Positions 6,092-11,934 of a DNA stretch of 14,965 nt are shown piece after piece (positions within the stretch are counted from its first letter, which is position 1; every line of letters starts with the position of its first letter). Where the stretch lies: assembly GCA_030590265.1 (NCBI GenBank), contig JAUUYW010000041.1, forward strand, positions 1-14,965, in the 5' to 3' direction. The stretch comes from Candidatus Krumholzibacteriia bacterium. GTDB taxonomy: Bacteria; Krumholzibacteriota; Krumholzibacteriia; LZORAL124-64-63. Position numbers and translations under genes: made by a program. The notes under the pieces are model-generated. The model saw only the letters and a list, made by a program, of their open reading frames with translations. It searched no databases and was not told the origin of the DNA.

Positions 6092-7427
6092 TTTCCCCAC
6101 TCAACTGAGCCTCAAAACACCGATTCAGAATCTCCCCGAATTGCACCCCCGGCGCGAACCCCAATTCAATGAGATGACGTCCCTGCATCAGGGCAGAAGG
6201 TGGATTGCCACAAACCTGCAGCCGCCAGGCCTGGGCCAAAAGCCAGGGACCTGCGGGAAAAGGATCTGCCGAAAGCGGTGGCCGTCCCAGAGCATCGGCC
6301 CGGGCCACACGCACCAATCGATCAATACGCCGCACCCGGGCAGCCAACCGACGAATGGCCGCATCCGAAGACTGATCCCGATAGAAAATACTCGGCCGCA
6401 TGTGTTCCTCCACCAGAACCACCACATCACGCACCAAGGCTGCCTGGTTGGTCATGCGTCCCAAAAAATCCCTGGTCAGCGGAATCCCTGCCTTTTCATG
6501 GCCGATGGTTTGAATTTTGTCTCCATCCACTACCGTTTTGGATGGTTTGCCGAGGTCATGGCAGAGCACGGCCAAGCCCACTACGAGGTCCTCGTAGTCC
6601 TGACTCAGGCGATCTTCGGCAAAAGAATCCAGGGAGTGCAGAGTGTGAACCCAAACATCGCCTTCAGGATGCCAATGCGGATCCTGGGCAACCCCCTGCA
6701 GATCCTCCAGCTCGGGGAAATGAGAAATCCAGCCGCAATCTTTCAAAAATTTCAAACCCAGGGAAGGTTTGACTCCCCGCAGAATCAATTTTTCCCATTC
6801 CCAGAAGATGCGTTCCGGTGCCAGGCCCTCCATTTCCATGGTGCGGCACAGAGCCACGGTTTCCGGAGCCACTTTCAATTCAAAACGGGCGGCGAGTTGC
6901 ATCCCCCGCAAAACCCGCAAAGGGTCTTCGCCGAAGGCCGCCGAAGTATGACGCAAGATGCCATTGGTGAGATCAGCCATTCCACCGTGAGGGTCCTGGA
7001 CCTCCCCCGTCAACGGATCGAAATAAACAGCATTGATGGTGAAATCGCGCCTGGCTGCGGCAGCGGACAAATCCAGCTGGGGATCCGCCACCACGGAAAA
7101 ATTCTTGTGCCCACGACCGGATTTTGATTCCCGGCGCGGCAAACCGACATCGATGGCCCAGCCGGCCAATTTGTAAATGCCATAGGATTGACCCACAAAA
7201 TCCAACCGGTATTGGCCTTCAAGGGTCTGGCGCAATTTGGCATCCTCAAGCTGGAAAACTTCCAGATCCACATCCCGAATGGGCAAGCCCAGGGCCGCGT
7301 CGCGCACACTGCCACCCACCAGCCAGGCCTGACCACCGGCTTGTTCCACCAGTCGACATACCCGGAGAACTTCCTGCCAAAGATCCTGGGGCAGATTGTC
7401 GGGTTTGATTGTCAGTGGGCTATTCAC
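6036..7427 (-). CDS. cca: CCA-adding tRNA nucleotidyltransferase / poly(A) polymerase family with HD domain
   Basis: It adds or repairs the 3' CCA end of tRNAs using CTP and ATP, in the cytoplasm. Counting from the GTG at 7427 (463 residues), the class II nucleotidyltransferase head has WLVGGSVRD (35-43) and the catalytic carboxylates Asp52 and Asp54 in RDVDLE. It is followed by RRDFTINAV, GEDPLRVLRGMQLAARF (the E-D-x-x-R base-recognition block) and, further on, an HD phosphohydrolase motif CHDLGK with His290/Asp291. The HD domain suggests 2',3'-cyclic phosphodiesterase or phosphatase activity, as in multifunctional CCA proteins. The start is uncertain. GTG 7427 has AAGGA 8 bases upstream; ATG 7469 and GTG 7472 are in frame but have no well-placed Shine-Dalgarno. 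A poly(A) polymerase assignment is possible because the two activities share this fold. The gene diverges from the EamA exporter. Confidence 0.9.
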   Translation of the reverse strand: MNSPLTIKPDNLPQDLWQEVLRVCRLVEQAGGQAWLVGGSVRDAALGLPIRDVDLEVFQLEDAKLRQTLEGQYRLDFVGQSYGIYKLAGWAIDVGLPRRESKSGRGHKNFSVVADPQLDLSAAAARRDFTINAVYFDPLTGEVQDPHGGMADLTNGILRHTSAAFGEDPLRVLRGMQLAARFELKVAPETVALCRTMEMEGLAPERIFWEWEKLILRGVKPSLGLKFLKDCGWISHFPELEDLQGVAQDPHWHPEGDVWVHTLHSLDSFAEDRLSQDYEDLVVGLAVLCHDLGKPSKTVVDGDKIQTIGHEKAGIPLTRDFLGRMTNQAALVRDVVVLVEEHMRPSIFYRDQSSDAAIRRLAARVRRIDRLVRVARADALGRPPLSADPFPAGPWLLAQAWRLQVCGNPPSALMQGRHLIELGFAPGVQFGEILNRCFEAQLSGEIKSVQEGRELVLEEFGQS

Positions 7428-7565
7428 TTGGGAATCCTTTTCACAAACGATATATTGGCCTGGCCCCATCACCTTATGACATTCCCTGAGAAAAAGAAAG
7501 GTTGTGCCTCGTTGCCCAACCAGAATTCCCAGACACCTCTCAGTTCCAATGCTACCCGCGACAAC

Positions 7566-8420
7566 ATGACCCGCGCCATGGCCTGGATGATTCTGTCCGG
7601 CATCAGCTTTGCCTTCATGGGTGCCACCGTCAAGCTGTCAGGTGATGTGCCCCTCACCACCAAGGTTTTTTTCCGCAACCTGGTGACCATGATTCTGACC
7701 GCTTCGGTGGCTTTTCGCATGCATCAGAATCCCCTGGCCGCCACGCCTAATCTGCGCCGCCTGGTGCTGCGCAGTCTTTTTGGCCTGATGGGTGTAGGGC
7801 TGTACTTTGTGGCCCTGAACGAATTGAACCTGGCTGAAGCCTCGCTACTGAACAAAACTTCACCTTTCTTCGTGACGGTTTTTGCCGTGTTTTTCCTGAA
7901 GGAAAAATTCAGCCGGGCCATGATACCTGCTCTGGCCCTGGCTTTTGTGGGAGCGGTGCTGGTCATCAAACCCCGATTTGATCTGACAATTCTTCCAGCG
8001 GTGGCTGGTTTCGCTTCCGGAATGTTCGCGGGCCTGGCTTACACTCTGGTGCGTTCTCTCAAAGGAAAAGAAAGCCCCAACCGCATCATCTTTTTCTTTT
8101 CATTCATTTCCACCCTGGCCACCCTTCCCTTCCTTTTTATTTTCCCCTCCTCACCCACCGGCAACCAGTGGTGGGCCCTGATCGGCACCGGAATTTTTGC
8201 AGCCGGCGGTCAGTACGGTCTGACTTTTGCCTACCACCACGCCCGGGCTTCACGCATCTCCGTCTTTACTTACCTGCATGTGCTGTTCAGTTTGGTGGTA
8301 GGGTATCTGCTTTGGAACGAGCAGCCTGATTTCCTGAGCATTGTTGGCGGATTTTTGATCATTGCCGGAGCAGTCATCTCCCACCGCACCACCAGTCGCG
8401 AAAACAAAGGTCTCAACTGA
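7566..8420 (+). CDS. EamA (DMT superfamily) transporter
   Basis: A 284-residue inner-membrane protein with about ten transmembrane helices in two EamA repeats (about residues 5-135 and 147-280). Signatures visible are the first-helix SGISFAFMGATVKLSG, ALNELNLAEASLLNKTSPFFVTV... (the conserved A-L-x-x-T-S-P block), EKFSRAMIPALALAFVGAVLV, and in the second half FAYHHARASRISVFTYLHVLFS. Family members export metabolites, often amino acids or nucleosides; the substrate cannot be predicted. The start ATG 7566 gives the usual family length, but its Shine-Dalgarno is poor. An in-frame ATG at 7476 would add 30 hydrophilic residues and leave little room for the divergent cca promoter. The gene is joined to the next by a TGATG stop/start overlap, so the two are translated together. 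Confidence 0.88.
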   Translation: MTRAMAWMILSGISFAFMGATVKLSGDVPLTTKVFFRNLVTMILTASVAFRMHQNPLAATPNLRRLVLRSLFGLMGVGLYFVALNELNLAEASLLNKTSPFFVTVFAVFFLKEKFSRAMIPALALAFVGAVLVIKPRFDLTILPAVAGFASGMFAGLAYTLVRSLKGKESPNRIIFFFSFISTLATLPFLFIFPSSPTGNQWWALIGTGIFAAGGQYGLTFAYHHARASRISVFTYLHVLFSLVVGYLLWNEQPDFLSIVGGFLIIAGAVISHRTTSRENKGLN

Positions 8421-9223
8421 TGGAAATGACATTCGTACTTTTCCTGACCTTTCTGGGTGTTGGCCTGGCCGCCGGATTCCTGGCCGGGTTTGTAGGTGTG
8501 GGTGGTGGCATCATCATGGTGCCGGTGTTGCTGGAAATATTTCGCAACGCCGGAGTGCCCGAAGATGCAGTGGTGCAGGCGGCCATGGGTACCTCCCTGA
8601 GTGTGGCGATTTTCAGCGTGAGCAGTTCCATTTTCAGACATCAAAGGCAGGGAAATATTCGCTGGCAACTGGTGAGGTGGCTGGCGCCCGGCAGCATGAT
8701 GGGCGGGTGGTTGGCCGCCTATCTTGCCTCCCGTTTGCCAGGCAGTTGGCTGCAAATGGTTTTGATGGTGCTGATGGTTTTTGCGGCCATGCGCATGTTG
8801 AGCAGCCGGGAAATGCAAAATTCTCCAGATCATAAGGCAGCCAAGTGGAAAGTGGGGTTGACGGGTCTGGGTGTTGGGATGGTGGCCGGTTTGAGCGGAC
8901 TGGCCGGAGGGATTGTCCTGGTGCCGGCCCTGAGCTTGATTCTCGGCCTGCCGGGCGGATGGTTGGCCGCAACCAGCAGCGGCACCATCATTTTTAGCGC
9001 CCTGGCCGCGGCAGTTGGGTATCTCACCCTTTCGCCGCCAACCAGCTTGGGTCCGGGATTTTTTGGCTACGTTTGCCTTCCTTTGGTCCTTCCCCTGGCC
9101 ATGGGAGCCATCCCTGCCGCTCAGTTGGGGGCCTTTATCAATCGTCGAACTGAGGGAGATCTCTTCCAGAAGCTGTTTGGAGGGTTGTTGCTTTTGGTAG
9201 CTGTCCGCCTCCTATTTCAATGA
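8420..9223 (+). CDS. TauE/SafE family permease (sulfite/organosulfonate exporter-like)
   Basis: A 267-residue integral membrane protein, formerly the DUF81 family, with the family's internal duplication. Repeat 1 has FVGVGGGIIMVPVLL (about 24-38) and A-x-G-T-S-L-x-V; repeat 2 has GLSGLAGGIVLVPALSLI (about 157-174) and A-T-S-S-G-T-I-I. About eight transmembrane helices are expected. Members move anions such as sulfite, sulfoacetate or other carboxylated or sulfonated compounds; no substrate-specific gene sits nearby. The ATG (8420-8422) overlaps the EamA stop TGA by one base, with AAAGG about ten bases upstream, so it is the second gene of a two-gene exporter operon. Its last 12 bases overlap the end of the convergent TRIC-channel gene. 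Confidence 0.9.
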   Translation: MEMTFVLFLTFLGVGLAAGFLAGFVGVGGGIIMVPVLLEIFRNAGVPEDAVVQAAMGTSLSVAIFSVSSSIFRHQRQGNIRWQLVRWLAPGSMMGGWLAAYLASRLPGSWLQMVLMVLMVFAAMRMLSSREMQNSPDHKAAKWKVGLTGLGVGMVAGLSGLAGGIVLVPALSLILGLPGGWLAATSSGTIIFSALAAAVGYLTLSPPTSLGPGFFGYVCLPLVLPLAMGAIPAAQLGAFINRRTEGDLFQKLFGGLLLLVAVRLLFQ

Positions 9224-9811
9224 AACCATTGGCAATCCCAGGTGCCAGCGAATAGCCGCCAACCGAAGAGCAAGTGCCGACAGCATTCCCACCCAGATCG
9301 CAACAACGGGGGCCGCACCTGCCGCCATCAGAATTTCAAAACACCCCGCTCCCACCACTGCGCATGTGGCATACAGGTCATGACGCAGCACCAAGGGAAT
9401 ATCACCAGCCAAGATATCACGAAGGACACCCCCAAACACTCCAGTCATCACTCCCATCAAAGTGATGATGATTGGACCAGCATCCGCCTCCAGTGCTTTG
9501 GCTGCACCCAACACACAGAAAAAAGATAATCCGACTGCATCCGCCATCAGCAATGGCAATCGACCAATGACCCAGAAGCGTGCCAAAATCACCGTGGCCA
9601 AAGCAGCCCCCACCCCCACCACGATATACACGGGCTGGTTAATCCAAAACACGGGCACGCCCAACAACAAATCGCGCAGGGTTCCCCCACCAATACCTGT
9701 GATAAGGGCCAGCACCAGCACCCCAAAAAGGTCCATCTGTTTGCGGCCAGCCAAGAGGGCGCCGGAGATAGCAAAAACCCCGACGCCCAGTAAATCAATG
9801 ATTTGAATCAT
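9212..9811 (-). CDS. TRIC cation channel / UPF0126 family membrane protein (YicG-like)
   Basis: A 199-residue protein with about seven transmembrane helices in two homologous halves. Each half carries the family glycine-rich signature: GIGGGTLRDLLLG (39-51) and GVFGGVLRDILAGDIP (124-139). The family members form monovalent cation channels related to eukaryotic TRIC channels; the bacterial role is potassium or cation counter-flow. The ATG at 9811 lies only 6 bases past the TAG of the subtilase gene. The upstream TAGGCAACG contains the AGG used as Shine-Dalgarno and overlaps that stop codon, so translation is probably coupled. It forms a minus-strand operon with the subtilase. The C-terminal codons overlap the end of the TauE gene on the other strand. 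Confidence 0.92.
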   Translation of the reverse strand: MIQIIDLLGVGVFAISGALLAGRKQMDLFGVLVLALITGIGGGTLRDLLLGVPVFWINQPVYIVVGVGAALATVILARFWVIGRLPLLMADAVGLSFFCVLGAAKALEADAGPIIITLMGVMTGVFGGVLRDILAGDIPLVLRHDLYATCAVVGAGCFEILMAAGAAPVVAIWVGMLSALALRLAAIRWHLGLPMVSLK

Positions 9812-9817
9812 CGTTGC

Positions 9818-11752
9818 CTACTTCACCATTTCCATTGTTTTCTTCGGATTGATCAGCAAAATATTCGGATGGTCCTCATTCGGGTCCGCATTTTCTTCAA
9901 TCAGACTCACCACTTCTTCCGGACTCAACTCCGGTTTGATGGTGAACAGTTTCGCGGCCAGGTTGCAGACATTGGGAGAAGCCATGCTGGTACCGGACAT
10001 CTTCATGGTCCCGCCGCCGGGGATTTCACTCTCCACCTGGAAACCGTTGGCATAGACCCGCACGTTGCGCCCACCGCTGGTGAAGCTGGTAGGATCGCCG
10101 GCCTGGTCCACCGCACCGATAATCATCAGGTTCGGCATGTCGAAGCTGGAAGGAATCACCACGTCGAATTCCACATCGTTGTCATCGTTGCCGGCGGCGC
10201 TGACAAAGAGGATTCCCGGGGCCGCTGCCATGGATTCGTGCAGTCCTTTGCTCAGTACATCAATCATTTCACGAGCCATTTTGGCCCTCTCTTCGGCGTT
10301 CTCACCCACACCGTTGGCTTCCAGACTGCCTTCGATTTCCTTGAAGGTCCATCCCCAGCTCATGTTCACCACACGAACGTCGTGCTCCATGAAATATTTT
10401 GTGGTGGCCAAATAGGCATCGGCCAGGCGCTGGGCCGTTTCCATGGTCATGGCTTTGGGTGTGGTGTGGTAGTCGAAGGTGATGCGGGCCACCAGGATTT
10501 TTGCGTAGGGATTGCCTTCGGTGGCGATGCCCGCCACGTGGGTGCCGTGACTGAAAAGACCACCAAAACTGAGAGAAGTCAGGAAACTTCCCACATCTTC
10601 AGGAGGCATATTGGCCATTTCGGTGCGCACATCACTGGCGGCTTTGCTGTCGATGGCGCTGGTCAAATCAGTAAAGCCCTGCATGTAGCCGAAGACCTTG
10701 TCCAATTTACCGTCCTGGTCCCCGAGAGGGTGCAGCATATGCGGGTTGGCCACGCCGTCCAGGTCAAAAGCGATGCCGTGCACATCGTCCACCCAACCAT
10801 TGCCGTCGCTGTCTTCACCATCAAAAATTTCTGCTTCGTTGACATACATGTGGTTGCCGAAAACCTTGGCATCCACCCCTGAATCCCAGACACCGACCAC
10901 CACATCAGGCCGCATCATTTTGTCCACGAAAGTGAATTCACGGGCGGGCCAGATATTCTCCTTTTCCACCGCGTTTTCCTTGATGTAGTCGCCGTAGACT
11001 TTGGCCACCACCGGGTTCAGGGGCAACATCTCGTCCATGGCGTAGCGCATGCCGATGATGGCACCAGCCTGGTCGGCACTCATCTCACCGGTGGCGGCAA
11101 CAGCAGGATCAAACTGGGATTGAACAACACCCCGCAGAAGGTTTTCACTCAAATACTCGGCGCGACCTTTGCCGGCTTTGATTTTATCCTGGACGATTTC
11201 ATATGGCAGTTGGTTCACGTAGGCTTGCAGTTCGGTGCCAAAAGCGTCCTGCAGTTCGGCCTGGGTGTAATTCCCGGGCAGTTGATCCTTGGCCTTGAGG
11301 AGGGCGCGGACGGTCATGCCGCTGGTCAGGCGCGAGGCTTCCTTGTCTTCAAGAGCTGCCACTTCACCCAACCAATGGAGAGCTTCATCGTTGCGTCCAT
11401 CGATGAGCGCAAGAGTAGCCAAGGTTCGGTATTTGCCTTGGAGGGTGGCTGTATCGTTGATCTCGTATTTGGCCAGATCAGCCTCAATATCAGCGTGGAA
11501 AGCGGTGCGCAATTCAGCCAAAGCCGCGCGATCATCCAACAATTCACTCATGGTGCCTTTGATTGGGTAGGTATGAACGGGCAACTCGTCCAGGCTGCTG
11601 ATCTTGATTTTTTCGATAGGCTGGATCTTCTGGGCTTCTGGAGCCTGGGCTGGGCTGGAAGAGCCGGAAGATGCGCATCCTCCCACCAAAAAGAGGGCCA
11701 GCAAAAGGGCGAAGAGAAGGCCCAGAACGGTGAATTGAGTGCGGCGTTTCAT
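9818..11752 (-). CDS. subtilisin-like (S8) serine peptidase, predicted lipoprotein
   Basis: A 644-residue envelope-anchored protease. The N-terminus has a positively charged start, a hydrophobic stretch and a lipobox ending at Cys26 (LVGGC), so it is probably lipidated and held in a membrane. A Ser/Pro-rich linker and a helical region of about 220 residues (possibly a pro- or partner-binding domain) precede the catalytic domain. The S8 triad is complete: Asp290 in WDSGVD, His402 in SHGTHVAG and Ser589 in SGTSMASPN, with oxyanion Asn522 in SAAGND. Between Asp and His, an insert of about 110 residues contains a D-S-D-G-N-G-W-V-D-D calcium-type loop (314-323) and a helical segment. The start at 11752 has AAAGGAG 6 bases upstream. 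It is the first gene of an operon with the TRIC channel, and is divergent from the MCP-like gene across a 182-base region. Substrate unknown. Confidence 0.93.
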   Translation of the reverse strand: MKRRTQFTVLGLLFALLLALFLVGGCASSGSSSPAQAPEAQKIQPIEKIKISSLDELPVHTYPIKGTMSELLDDRAALAELRTAFHADIEADLAKYEINDTATLQGKYRTLATLALIDGRNDEALHWLGEVAALEDKEASRLTSGMTVRALLKAKDQLPGNYTQAELQDAFGTELQAYVNQLPYEIVQDKIKAGKGRAEYLSENLLRGVVQSQFDPAVAATGEMSADQAGAIIGMRYAMDEMLPLNPVVAKVYGDYIKENAVEKENIWPAREFTFVDKMMRPDVVVGVWDSGVDAKVFGNHMYVNEAEIFDGEDSDGNGWVDDVHGIAFDLDGVANPHMLHPLGDQDGKLDKVFGYMQGFTDLTSAIDSKAASDVRTEMANMPPEDVGSFLTSLSFGGLFSHGTHVAGIATEGNPYAKILVARITFDYHTTPKAMTMETAQRLADAYLATTKYFMEHDVRVVNMSWGWTFKEIEGSLEANGVGENAEERAKMAREMIDVLSKGLHESMAAAPGILFVSAAGNDDNDVEFDVVIPSSFDMPNLMIIGAVDQAGDPTSFTSGGRNVRVYANGFQVESEIPGGGTMKMSGTSMASPNVCNLAAKLFTIKPELSPEEVVSLIEENADPNEDHPNILLINPKKTMEMVK

Positions 11753-11934
11753 TGTTTCTCCTTTGGGGGAAATGACCTCAACTGGTTCATTTGCCCCCCA
11801 CTTTCGCCCCTTTGGTCATGAAAATCCATCTTTTCCCCGAAAAATAAGTAAACTACGGCCGTTTTCAGACGAATCAATGCCCAGAACACCGGGAGAATCA
11901 CGCCCGCTATCATTGGCATTGATGGAGGAAATCC
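11753..11934. promoter_or_regulatory. divergent intergenic region of the subtilase and MCP-like genes
   Basis: 182 bases between two divergent genes that must contain both promoters. An AT-rich patch around 11838-11857 (gaaaaataagtaaactac) is the most likely promoter area. I could not settle on a convincing -35/-10 pair on either strand. The ribosome binding sites are clear: AAAGGAG for the minus gene, and GGAGGAA (11924-11930) for the plus gene. Confidence 0.4.

Noticed and set aside
6078..7127. 349-codon plus-strand frame opposite the CCA transferase
   Set aside because: Shadow of a clear nucleotidyltransferase; Pro/His/Gln-rich without any domain.
7476..7565. N-terminal extension of the EamA transporter from ATG 7476
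   Set aside because: It adds 30 hydrophilic residues before the first membrane helix, has no ribosome binding site and would abut the start of the divergent cca gene.
9803..10882. Long plus-strand frame (359 codons) opposite the subtilase
   Set aside because: Histidine- and glycine-rich shadow of the minus-strand gene, which has a full catalytic triad; no ribosome binding site or family match.
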